Assembly: GCA_032622095.1 (NCBI GenBank)
Contig: CP136068.1
Location: forward strand, 5,371,314 to 5,435,313
DNA length: 64,000 nt
Direction of reading: 5' to 3'
DNA from: Siphonodentalium dalli
Taxonomy: Eukaryota; Mollusca; Scaphopoda; Gadilida; Siphonodentaliidae
Shown here one piece after another: positions 11,967 through 22,719 of this stretch. Position 1 is the first letter of the stretch, and every line of letters starts with the position of its first letter. The notes beneath the pieces are model-generated. The model searched no databases and was not told where the DNA came from. It was given only the letters and a program-made list of their open reading frames with translations. The translations under genes and the position numbers were made by a program.

Positions 11967-12529
11967 TTATTAGTAATTTTTTAACTCTCTAACAATACAT
12001 TTTAGTGGCATAGTGAATTCTATTGACAAAAAATCTGCTTCAATTTTGAAAAAAAAACAAAACAAGATGGCTGCCATAGCATGGTATGTGGAAGCAAATC
12101 TCATTCTTTTATCACAAAATGCATGATTTTTGGTCTCATCACCTCTACTCTATGGCAGATCACACGCCTAATGTCATTGTGTGTATGGCCACATGCTTTT
12201 CAGATAGTAGCTCCATTGAAATCAAGTTCACATACTTTTTGAATAGGGCATGAACCGTTTCATTTCTTCAAATAAATTTTGGAAACATTGCTCTAACAGA
12301 CTCATTCCTGGAATACATGTACGTTTCCTGTATGAGAGTTACCCAAACCAGTTCTCAGTATGACATCATAATTATCAGTCAAGTTTGGAGGGGAGGGGGT
12401 AATCAGCTGAGTTTGTAACGATAACATCCGAGAACCATAATAGGTCCCTCAATAAAACATTAACAAGGGCAATGCCAAGCATGGCATATGCCACCAGACA
12501 CTCAGGCAATACTAAATATTTGTATGGAT

Positions 12530-13340
12530 GGAAAACAAAATTATTTTCCGAAGTTGGTATCCTTTCCCCTTGAACTGGGCTATCAATATACCAAAGTACA
12601 ACCAAATCCGATGATTCATGCCCAAGTTACAAGTTGAAATGTTCATACAGAGACAGACAAAATTAAGAAATTGCCAAGTCAAACAAGGGCTACAACTCTG
12701 GATAAAACCATTAGTTTAGTCGGTATCCTCTTCCGAGCCATGCTATCAACCAAAGCACACCTGAATCAAATCTTTGCCAAGTTACAAGCTGAAATGTCAC
12801 CCTGACAACAGATAACGAAATTCAATAATTACCACCCGTGTTACAAGGTGATATGTTCGGACAGACACAAAATTAATAAATTTCCCAGTCTAACAAGGGT
12901 CTTAACTCTAGTAAAAATTAATGGATGAAAGTTTTACAACCGACGTAGAATGCGCGCGAATCCAAATAAGGAAATCTGATAACAATTAATGGACGAAACC
13001 TTTAGTATGTGTGTATCGTTTCCCATAACATGTGCTATCACCATACCAATGGACAATGAAATCTGATAATTACCCCCCCCCCCCGCCCCCACCCCCGTGT
13101 TACAAGATGATGTGTTCGGAAAGACACAAAATTAACAAATTTCCAAGTCGAATAAGGGCGGTAACTCTAGTCAAAATTAATGGGCGAAACCTGTAATATG
13201 TGGGTATCGTTTCTCCCAACCTGTGCTATCACCACGCCAAAAGACAACAACATCCGATACTAAACATCTGAGTTAAAAGGTGACATTTTCGGACGGACAG
13301 ACAGACATACCGACAGACGGACGGAACCCTCAACTATATG
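12530..13340 (+). repeat. Modular tandem repeat with (GACG)n tail
   Basis: About four imperfect units carry GGTATC, TGTGCTATCACCA-like and AAGTTACAAGCTGAAATG words. They are followed by GGACGGACAGACAGACATACC and then a weak hairpin around 13335-13372. A C-rich run (13073-13096) interrupts one unit. It lies just downstream of the exon at 13431 with respect to the minus strand. Confidence 0.7.
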
Positions 13341-13430
13341 CCCATACCTCCAACAGGGTCTGGGTTATAATAAATAACATCAGATATATAATTAATAACC
13401 ACAGTTATATATGAATCATGTTATACTTAC

Positions 13431-13563
13431 ACTGATCCTCTGTCTTGAGGAATGGGATTAGACAGTTGACAAAATCAAACTTTCTGAAGTAACTTTTCTC
13501 TACATGACCCTTGGCACAATTAAGGAGGATACAACAAGCAGATTTGTATGCATAGTTATGATC
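13431..13563 (-). CDS. Internal exon of an Armadillo-like host gene (exon D)
   Basis: On the minus strand a clean acceptor (TTTTTCTTTCAG) ends at 13564 and a consensus donor GTAAGT begins at 13430. The 133-bp exon is open from phase 0 and leaves one base over (phase 1). It reads DHNYAYKSACCILLNC, then KGHVEKSYFRKFDFVNCL and IPFLKTEDQ: paired amphipathic helices with ILLNCAK, the style of an Armadillo/HEAT repeat. The phase matches the phase-0 end of the 20268-20783 exon. The next exon downstream should begin with two bases completing a codon; I did not find it between 1 and 13430, where mobile elements and repeats dominate. Known invertebrate proteins of this style can carry ARM repeats with signalling domains, but that is not shown here. 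Confidence 0.68.
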
Positions 13564-13755
13564 CTGAAAGAAAAATAATATCTACATGTGTATTGTAAGA
13601 ACAGATATTAACCAGTATGCATAAGGCCAAAACGAGAGGCTGATACTTAACACATACCTTCAACCATACCGCTGAAAATCAGCGATCTAGAATGGAAAGA
13701 TTGTAAAGATAAATTGTACAGAATATGAACACTAAACATTGAACGATTAGGGTTA

Positions 13756-15969
13756 TCACAATCGCAGGTAGCAGAAGTTTTCAGTCAGAAGGAAAACACT
13801 ACTATGTACAGTGATGAAAGCAGTAAGTTTGGTGATAAGTACATGGGATTCCATGACACAGATGATGAACAGAGATACTGGGTACAGAGACCTTGCGACA
13901 AAGTCAGCAGATGACACATTAAAAACTTTCAAAGAAGTTCTGCAGGAAAGCAAGAGACAAGTTGCGATGTAGGTAAACAATATTGTGTAATATTCAGAAC
14001 ACTATGTCAGATAGAGCAGCTACAGAACTGAAATGGCATGAGATGTTGGAGAATTACAGAAAGAATATTCTCCCCGATATAAAGCCACATTGGGGTGAAA
14101 TTAATCAGGAAGACAGGGTAGCCATAGAAAATCGTAACATTTTGTTCTGTGGCTTGCATAGTGTTGTGCAAATTGCAGAGTTTCACAGCAGGCTTTGCTG
14201 GAAGTTGAGAAAATGCAGGAGGCCGAAAATTGTAGGGCCGCAAATAATGAAGCCAATGGAACCAGGCACCACATGGCTTATACGGACAGCTGCCAAAGCA
14301 TTTGCAAGAGGAGGAGATGAAAAATCAGGATGTCATGAAGATTTTAAACTGTACATTGCTGATAATCTGAAAGAAAATGATATGAGATCTCTGCCAATTG
14401 TCCCATTTAGAGGTAGTGCTGGGCGGTATTTAAGTATAAAAATACCGCGGTAATCCTAAAACCATACCGCGGTATACGGTATTACCGATTATTTCAACTA
14501 ATCCCTTAAAACCCCCATTAAGTAGTAGTGATCGTTTGGTACACAAGTCAACTGTTTTTTTGGAGGAAATCGAGTAGCAACACAGTTTACAATAACTAAG
14601 GAAACACACACACCAAAGCTCCGTTTTATAAAATTATGGATTAACAAACTGTGGCAATGTATCATTTGTTTGCATGTATCATGCATGGATTCATGACGAG
14701 GTACATGTATGCTGATCTCAAATACAGGTAATAATTGCGAGATATGGAAGCATCATTCAGCTTTGAGATAACTCACACTGATTCGCACTGTCGCACAGAG
14801 CACATGCTGTTAAGTTGGATATTGGAATGTTCCGCCGGGTGTGAATAAGTATAATGCTTTTATTCAATACCGGAAAATAAGGTGTATTACTTTCAAAGTA
14901 TTTAACTTACGTATAGAACTATAATTCACTTCTCAGTTGAATTATTATAAATCATACATTATATAAATCCACGTTTATGTACGTGATCAATTATTCCCAC
15001 TCGATAACACCCTGGGAAATAGTGAGCTATCCCACGCATTCAGTAGTTTAAAAATAGCAAAGAATGATGCAATCTTAACTTGCAATAAAATATTGGGCTG
15101 GATTTTGTCCCCGGTAGCAATGGAATGCATTTTTGGCAAATGTCATCAGCAAAGAAGTGACATAAGTGATGAATGAACAGTTTCTTTCAACTAAATGATA
15201 ACTATGGTGTAAAGAAACCAAGTACTAGTAGTTTCTTTGTATTCTAATAAAGGTAAACCACAATGTACCCGGTAACAGGCCGGTATGACCTGTAACCACG
15301 ATAATACCGTCTTCACGGTTTACCGATTATGGAAATAAATGACCGCAACGGTATTGAAAATCTTACCGATTATAATCGGTATGCCGAAATACCGCCCAGC
15401 ACTATTTAGAGGTAACAGATTTAATATTATATTTTTCAATGGATCATATGTATACTTTTCCCATGAAAATATGATCTGCTATCTGGAAGGTAAAGGTTCG
15501 GTGAATTTACTTTTGAAAGCTGTGTTGGCAGACCTGAAAGAGCCAATGCATATTGCAGGCTGCAAAGCTCTTGGTCTCATCAACAAGTTACTCACTGCAT
15601 GGTCAACTATGGAGAATAACAGAAAACAAGGATGTGCATTTATTTGAACTTTCTGTCATAATAACTGATGCATTACATTATCTAGACACTGCTGCATCAC
15701 AATTGGATAAATTCATGTTAGGAGAATTATCAATGCCACCACATGCACAGCGGATTGTTAAGAAGAACAATGTATATGATTCTCTTGTAGCACCTTCAAA
15801 ATATAATGATGAGGTTGAGGCCATCATTTGTGTATTGTTGCCTGCAATAACAAAACTAATGAAATAACACAAGGAATTCCTGACAGGGGGAGAGTTCTAT
15901 GGAAAAGGGAAAGAGGTGAGGGACGCAACGAGTAGTGTAGAGAAGCACATCAAATTTGCAGAGAAATGA
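13756..15969 (+). pseudogene. Decayed gene of an uncharacterised, possibly transposase-like family
   Basis: The plus strand reads, with a frameshift near 13880-13900, QSQVAEVFSQKE, YSDESSKFGDKYMGF, YRDLATKSADDTLKTFKEVL, a stop, then NTMSDRAATELKWHEMLENY, RKNILPDIKPHW and LPIVPFRG. After the hAT insertion it resumes exactly in frame with NRFNIIFFNGS, GCKALGLINKLLTAW and later FMLGELSMPPHAQR. From memory, DG/ES-SKFG, TMSDRA and FRGNRFN are marks of a repeated uncharacterised family in invertebrates. The two aspartates in DESSKFG and MSDRA could be acidic catalytic residues of a DDE-type transposase, which is inference only. Lesions: a stop and frameshift upstream, a frameshift near 15610-15640, a TAA at about 15865 and the hAT insertion. 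Confidence 0.6.
14414..15404. mobile_element. Non-autonomous hAT element with 8-bp TSD
   Basis: The 991-bp element begins TAGTGCTGGGCGGTATT and ends with its exact inverse. It is flanked by a perfect 8-bp duplication, TTTAGAGG (14406-14413 and 15405-15412), the length made by hAT transposases. Subterminal regions hold further inverted words (ATACCGCGGTA, ACCGATTATAATCGGTA). No transposase frame is present. Removing the element plus one TSD restores the host frame as CCA TTT AGA GGT AAC AGA, so the insertion point is certain. Confidence 0.93.
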
Positions 15970-16149
15970 ACAATAGACTATTCCAATTTTTACTTTTAGA
16001 ACTGAATGGGAGAGTCCATTAATTCATGAATGGGTTAGACATAACACTGTGTGAGGTGAATTCCTACATATGATGGCTAAAAATAACTCTAATTCAATAA
16101 TATAGATTAACTCTGATCTCTTGCAGCTCTGCTGGTATTAGGTGTAATT

Positions 16150-17060
16150 AGTTGTAACCTAATAAGGGCTATCATCAGAAAACCTCAAATATGTTTAATT
16201 CTTAGTTGATAAAGGTTCATAACTCCGGTATGATAAATCAGATCTAACCCATATTCGAACTCGATCTGTATTTTGAGTTGAGAAACTCACATACCAAATT
16301 TGGTTCCTATCAGATGAAAAAAATTTGAGTTATTGCAGCATGCATGAGCTGAGAAATTCTTATACAAAATTTAGTTCCGCTCAGATAGAAAATGTTTGAG
16401 TTATCGCACCATGCGTAAAGTGTCTATGGAGAGACCGACATACGGACGGACAGATGGATGAACGACGAGTGGTCAATCCAGACGTCGACATTATGTGTAC
16501 CATAAAAATGGATATGTGTGTCTGGTAACCAAACCATATATCAAGCCCAAATGCAGAGATAAAATAAAACTTCTTCATTTTGGCCTCTTTATCATTAAAT
16601 TTTAAATGATCATTCAATCATTGTCGATACTCTAGGCTCAAGTTGCCATGAATGTTCTAGTAACATTGAATACTATTTTCTGTTGTCTGTCCTATCTGTG
16701 CACATAACAAATGAAATGGGTCAATGCAGGTCCAATCTTGAATTCTTTTCATTTCTGATTATTTGGAAATTGCAGAGGTGCATATTGTTCCAAATAACAA
16801 AGGATATATCATAATATAAATAAACTTGTTACCAAATTTGTTTGCCTTTTTGCAAGCCATATTGAGTAATATGTCTATCAACACCTCAGTGTGACACATT
16901 TAAGACAGATTAAAACAATAAACACATTTGATACCAAAGATAGTCTACTTGAAAAATGACCAAACCTGAAAAGTGAAATTTTGCTGATTTGATGTCAAGT
17001 TTGGTGAGAGAAATATGCCTGCCCCAATTTTATTTTTTATATTTTATTCTTGCGAACAAA
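16150..17060 (+). repeat. CATAACTCC-type module with (GACG)n tail, then dispersed repeat Y copy 1
   Basis: 16200-16510: TTCATAACTCCGG, CCATATTCGAACTCGATCTG, ATACCAAATTTGGTTCCTAT and TTGAGTTATCGCACCATGCG, then GACATACGGACGGACAGATGG and a terminal CGTCGACATTATG segment. 16640-17050: a different dispersed repeat with TTTTGCAAGCCATATTGAG and GATACCAAAGATAGT; its second copy is at 42580-42800. Neither is coding. Confidence 0.75.
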
Positions 17061-18021
17061 ATGGCCATCGTGAGTTCTAAATTTGAAGCAGTATCCGATC
17101 GTATACCATATAAGGTGATTTAAATTGCACAGTTAGATAAAAATAGACTGATTAAAGGGTCATTGCAATCTACTTTGAAGGCTACTAAAACTTTCAAATC
17201 CATCCCGTTTCAGTCACCCCTACTACTTATTGAAGGTGGAATACTTAATTCACCAGAGAGAAGAACAAAAGAAAATACTTGTTGCCTAATCCTCTATATC
17301 CATACACCATCATACTGTATGTTCCATATAAGTATTATTGTATGTTTGTATCTGATATTCAGATTTGAAAATAAAAATATGTTTAAATCAAAATTATCAA
17401 GGTCATCAATGGTTGAGAATCCAGCAATTTTTTTTATTTTGGAATTAGGTTAAAATTACACAACTGATACCTCAAGCTTTCTCAACTGATGGAAATTTCC
17501 AACCTGGCATGGTTCCTTTTTAATTATTATAAACGGGCCAACCGCATTTATACAAAATTGATGCCCAACTAACCATGGACCCTAGACGCCATGAACAAAA
17601 AAATGTTAAGTCCCCTAGCCCTGCCATTTTAACAAATATGTATACAAGGCACCAAAGGGCTCTCAATAGTACATAGAAGCTAAAGAGTAAATAGTCAGTC
17701 ATAAATTCATTTTCACTAAAATTCCCATGTTGTTTGCATTGTTTATAGAGCACATGAGTGTATTTTGCACTAATCCATGGCTCAAATGCATTAATTTGTT
17801 GCATATATTCTGTTGAGTATAAAGGGAAATGGTCCCATAAATGGCTGGATTTAGGGCAAAGCAAGCCTGAGTATAATTTTTATTTGAAAATGGCACCGGA
17901 CATATTATTTCTCTGTATGCTATTGCCCAAACTTAATAGTCTATCATCCGATTTACATGGAAAATTTGAAATATATATACCGGTATATATCACAATCAAA
18001 TATATGTTTATAAAATGTTTA
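17061..18021. other. No gene recognised
   Basis: AT-rich DNA. Around 17460-17600 there is a short match to 19440-19520 (TTTCTCAA-TGGAAATTTCCAA, then AAGTCCCC), part of a dispersed repeat. The remainder looks single-copy and non-coding. Confidence 0.4.
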
Positions 18022-18143
18022 TTAATTATTAAAAAATTTAACATGCATAAACTCTGATAAGTCGGTCTCAATCCATCTTTTCACCGTATTCCCACTCAAC
18101 TTGCGCGTTACCGATATTTTTCTCTTCTTGCTTGCTGGTACGT
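18022..18143 (-). CDS. Possible terminal-exon fragment, lysine-rich
   Basis: On the minus strand, after an AG at 18145-18144, a frame reads VPASKKRKISVTRKLSG, NTVKRWIETDLSEF and MHVKFFNN before TAA (18024-18022). An AATAAA follows immediately. Composition and the absence of repeats look coding-like. The polypyrimidine tract before the AG is poor, however, and no partner exon is evident. It does not fit between exons C and D of the ARM-like gene, which join in phase without it. Confidence 0.25.
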
Positions 18144-18939
18144 CTGTATTATCATAGGGGTTTGACAAGATTATAGTAAATAGAAATAAATATAAGATAT
18201 ATAAAATACTTTTAATATAAAGAATAGGGTAGCAACTAGAGGATTAGCGATTTGCGTCATATTTTTAAAATTTTTGATAACACGAAAATCAGAAACGGTA
18301 AACACGTTATCGATCGTGGCGATCTCCATATTCATTTCTATTATGACTATTTATATACACCAATCTGACCGCTGTGACATACATTTAGCATAGCATTGAT
18401 GATATCACCTTATGTGCTCTTTATATCACCGTGAAGGCAGGTTTCATTTGCGAAGCGATTTATGTCATCTCCCACGAGTGACTGGTCCAAAATTGACTAT
18501 ACATTGAATGTATCTTTAGTATCCCGTAGAATTTCGACTAACGAGTGACATGTCCAAAAAACACGATAGTAAGTAGGATACTGCCATATTACTGTGCCAA
18601 CGACCTTGGCCTTGGTGGCATGTGGTAAGTTGTAACCATATAAGATAGAGTTTTTCCCCTTGCTATTGTGGTCGAAGTCTTGTCTCTGTAGAGTAGAAGG
18701 TGAAGGTTAGCACCCTCTATAGTCCTTAGTCTTTGCACTTTGAGGTAACAGACCCCTGGTTGCAAGGTATATTCCTTTACTGCTGATACACTCTAGCGAA
18801 CTGTTTCATTTCTATATATATATATATAAATTAGCTGGAGCCACAATTGTACTGGATGTTAATGTATCATACCAATTGATGTTTACATGCATTTTAATTA
18901 CACAAACCTCTGGTTGTCCTGTGGTTTATAACCATGTTT
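18144..18939. other. No gene recognised
   Basis: Single-copy-looking AT-rich sequence with a short (TA)n microsatellite near 18816-18828. No coding frame is supported. Confidence 0.4.
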
Positions 18940-20160
18940 AGAGTCTAATAAAAAGGTGCTCTAACTGGGGGGAGCACCCCGGTTCAATGAGTCATTTACT
19001 TAGGGCAGCACAGTAGGTTCTAGGATTTTGTTATTTTCATGTTCAGATTTCGAAATTTTCTCACACTGGGGTATCATCCCATTTTTCAACATGAAGTCAA
19101 TTACTTTGATGATAGTGGTAATTAATTAACAATCAATCAGTATTGCATTCAAAATATTTCGTAATTTGGAGTCTCTATTCTACAAGACAGTCAAAGACTG
19201 TGGGGTCGCGCACCAGACTGCAAAGACTGACACTGGGACTCTGGAGACCATAACAGTCAGAACTTTTCATAATCGCTTTAAAAGAAGTAGATCTAAACAT
19301 GATATGTGGCTAGAGAGGCTTCATGTATGTAGATCGGTGAATATCTACTTTTAAATTACCAACTGTACACTACTGATCACCCCCCCTCCAGCTCAACATA
19401 TCCCCTCCCGACCGGGCTCCAAACTCCAAAGTCTTGGGTTGGAATTTCACAACCGACATCTCAAACTTTCTCAATTGTTGGAAATTTCCAATTTTGTATT
19501 TTAATGATTTTATTAGATACAAAAGTGTTAAGTCCCCATAGCCCCGTCATTTCTTAACAGGTTGACCTCATGTTAACAAATCTGAATCTCAGTCACTAAA
19601 GGATATATTACTGTAGAGACATACAGTTATGTCCCTGATCCCACCCTATTTAATCTGGTGACCCCATCTGAATAAAATTGAATCCCAGGCACCAAAGAAC
19701 CCTTCATACTAAATATCAGTAAAATAGACCTGATGGTCCGTGTGAAGGAAGCATATTAAGAGGAAAACTTTCCTTTGCTTGGCCCCTAGTTGACCAGGTG
19801 ACCCCATTTGAACAAATCTGAACTCCGGTCACACAAGGACCCTTCATACCAAATATGAACCCATTCATACCAGATATAAGCTAAATCGGACCAATGGTTC
19901 TAGACAAGAAGTCGTTTTAAGAAATACTATGGAGGGAAAGAGTTATGGCCCTGGCTTCGCAACTATTTGACCCAGTGACCTCATTTGAACAAATCTGAAT
20001 GGGAGTCACCTAGGGAACATCCACACCAAATATGAACCCATTCCGTCCAATGGAATCAGAGGAGAAGATGTTTAAAGACGGACGGACGATGGACGGATGG
20101 ACGACGGACGAGAAGTGATGACTATAGCTCCACCGGAGACTTCGTCTCAGGTGAGCCAAA
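18940..20160 (+). repeat. CCCAGTCACC modular repeat with (GACG)n tail and C-TTC-G hairpin
   Basis: From about 19560, several units share GTTATGTCCCTGATCC, TTTGAACAAATCTGAA and AGTCAC. They are followed by GACGGACGGACGATGGACGG (around 20078-20110) and the hairpin CACCGGAGAC-TTC-GTCTCAGGTG (20131-20153), then GAGCCAAAA. The same tail and hairpin recur at 48980-49050. The opening part (18940-19560) is less clear and includes single-copy DNA. Confidence 0.75.
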
Positions 20161-20267
20161 AACCACTCAGCTGGGCTTGTATATCTTTTTATTAAACTGC
20201 ACAGCTGGGCTTTTATAGACAGTGTCTCATAATTTTAGTAAATGTATCATTCCAGTCAATAACTTAC

Positions 20268-20783
20268 ATTAACTGTGTCAGCTTTATCTCGAAGAGCATC
20301 CATATCTTTATAAAGATGACCAAACATATCGGTTTCCGCTAATCTTTTACAGAATTTGGAACTGGCAATACAAAATATCCATAGTGTCTCACGAATAAAT
20401 TCCAATGTTGGTCCACCTTTCAGCATTGACGCAACTGCCTCATCATAATAATCCATCTTCAGTTGTTCAAGAATAAATGTATAATAATCCACAACAGCTG
20501 GAATGAATCCAGCGTCAGCGAGCATGTTTCCTAAAACCTCACGCTCCTCATCAGAATTATGAGTGAAATACACATCATAAATATCAGAAATAAGCCTGTT
20601 CCTAACATGGCCAGTCTCTGGATCTTTCTTTTTACATAATTCAGTCATTGACTCGAATATACTTTTATGCAGGTGTAAACTTGGGTACTTATCGTAAAGA
20701 TCCATCTCCAGAATCAGTGTCAAAATAAAATCTGGGTCATCTTGTTTCATTTCTGCTCTTTTATCCGAATGCATTTCTTTTTC
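20268..20783 (-). CDS. Internal exon of an Armadillo-like host gene (exon C)
   Basis: The longest convincing host exon. The acceptor is TTAACATTTCAG, ending at 20784; the donor is AAT|GTAAGT at 20268/20267; length is 516 bp, exactly 172 codons, phase 0 to phase 0. The protein is all-helical with alternating acidic and hydrophobic faces: EKEMHSDKRAEMKQDD, ILEMDLYDKYPSLHLHKS, DIYDVYFTHNSDEEREVL, GFIPAVVDYYTFILEQL, GPTLEFIRETLWIFCIAS and FCKRLAETDMFGHLYKDMD. This pattern fits an Armadillo/HEAT-type superhelix, usually a protein-binding scaffold in cytoplasm or nucleus. I recognise no specific orthologue. The frame is intact and codon use differs from the surrounding repeats. A 1.75-kb satellite sits 57 bp upstream of its acceptor. 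Confidence 0.8.
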
Positions 20784-20840
20784 CTGAAATGTTAATGAAT
20801 TTCGGAAAATATAAGTGATAATGGGCCTTTAATAATAAAA

Positions 20841-22590
20841 TAATTGTGTTCTGTGTTCATCAATTACGAGATGACGGAGCGAGGTTATAATAATTGTGTT
20901 CTGTGTTCATCAATTACGAGATGACGGAGCGAGGTTATAATAATTGTGTTCTGTGTTCATCAATTACGAGATGACGGAGCGAGGTTACAATAATTGTGTT
21001 CTGTGTTCATCAATTACGAGATGACGGAGCGAGGTTACAATAATTGTGTTCTGTGTTCATCAATTACGAGATGACGGAGCGAGGTTATAATAATTGTGTT
21101 CTGTGTTCATCAATTACGAGATGACGGAGCGAGGTTATAATAATTGTGTTCTGTGTTCATCAATTACGAGATGACTGAGCGAGGTTATAATAATTGTGTT
21201 CTGTGTTCATCAATTACGAGATGACGGAGCGAGGTTATAATAATTGTGTTCTGTGTTCATCAATTACGAGATGACGGAGCGAGGTTATAATAATTGTGTT
21301 CTGTGTTCATCAATTACGAGATGACGGAGCGAGGTTATAATAATTGTGTTCTGTGTTCATCAATTACGAGATGACGGAGCGAGGTTATAATAATTGTGTT
21401 CTGTGTTCATCAATTACGAGATGACGGAGCGAGGTTATAATAATTGTGTTCTGTGTTCATCAATTACGAGATGACGGAGCGAGGTTATAATAATTGTGTT
21501 CTGTGTTCATCAATTACGAGATGACGGAGCGAGGTTATAATAATTGTGTTCTGTGTTCATCAATTACGAGATGACGGAGCGAGGTTATAATAATTGTGTT
21601 CTGTGTTCATCAATTACGAGATGACGGAGCGAGGTTATAATAATTGTGTTCTGTGTTCATCAATTACGAGATGACGGAGCGAGGTTATAATAATTGTGTT
21701 CTGTGTTCATCAATTACGAGATGACGGAGCGAGGTTATAATAATTGTGTTCTGTGTTCATCAATTACGAGATGACGGAGCGAGGTTATAATAATTGTGTT
21801 CTGTGTTCATCAATTACGAGATGACGGAGCGAGGTTATAATAGTTGTGTTCTGTGTTCATCAATTACGAGATGACGGAGCGAGGTTATAATAGTTGTGTT
21901 CTGTGTTCATCAATTACGAGATGACGGAGCGAGGTTATAATAGTTGTGTTCTGTGTTCATCAATTACGAGATGACGGAGCGAGGTTATAATAATTGTGTT
22001 CTGTGTTCATCAATTACGAGATGACGGAGCGAGGTTATAATAATTGTGTTCTGTGTTCATCAATTACGAGATGACGGAGCGAGGTTATAATAATTGTGTT
22101 CTGTGTTCATCAATTACGAGATGACGGAGCGAGGTTATAATAATTGTGTTCTGTGTTCATCAATTACGAGATGACGGAGCGAGGTTATAATAATTGTGTT
22201 CTGTGTTCATCAATTACGAGATGACGGAGCGAGGTTATAATAATTGTGTTCTGTGTTCATCTATTACGAGATGACGGAGCGAGGTTATAATAATTGTGTT
22301 CTGTGTTCATCAATTACGAGATGACGGAGCGAGGTTATAATAATTGTGTTCTGTGTTCATCAATTACGAGATGACGGAGCGAGGTTATAATAATTGTGTT
22401 CTGTGTTCATCAATTACGAGATGACGGAGCGAGGTTATAATAATTGTGTTCTGTGTTCATCAATTACGAGATGACGGAGCGAGGTTATAATAATTGTGTT
22501 CTGTGTTCATCAATTACGAGATGACGGAGCGAGGTTATAATAATTGTGTTCTGTGTTCATCAATTACGAGATGACGGAGCGAGGTTATTA
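20841..22590. repeat. 50-bp satellite, 35 head-to-tail copies
   Basis: Thirty-five consecutive 50-bp units begin TAATTGTGTT and end GAGGTTATAA, with no spacer. Only a few variants occur: GAGGTTACAA in units 20941 and 20991; GACTGAGC in unit 21141; TAGTTG in three adjacent units (21841, 21891, 21941); CTATTACGAG in unit 22241; and a changed last unit ending at 22590. Shared variants lie in neighbouring units, as expected from unequal exchange or slippage. The array lies in the intron between exons B and C. Confidence 0.97.
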
Positions 22591-22719
22591 TTTTTTTTGT
22601 CTCAAAATCTGCAAAACATACTCCAGAAACAGACAAAAAATAATTTTCGTTGTTAACTTTTCCATAATGGGAGCTGCGCTGGTGCAGCATTAAAGATCCT
22701 GTGGCAGTGCATTCGCTTA

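Noticed and set aside
20841-22590. CRISPR-like regular array
   Set aside because: The units are contiguous 50-bp tandem copies with no unique spacers, and the DNA is eukaryotic. It is a satellite.
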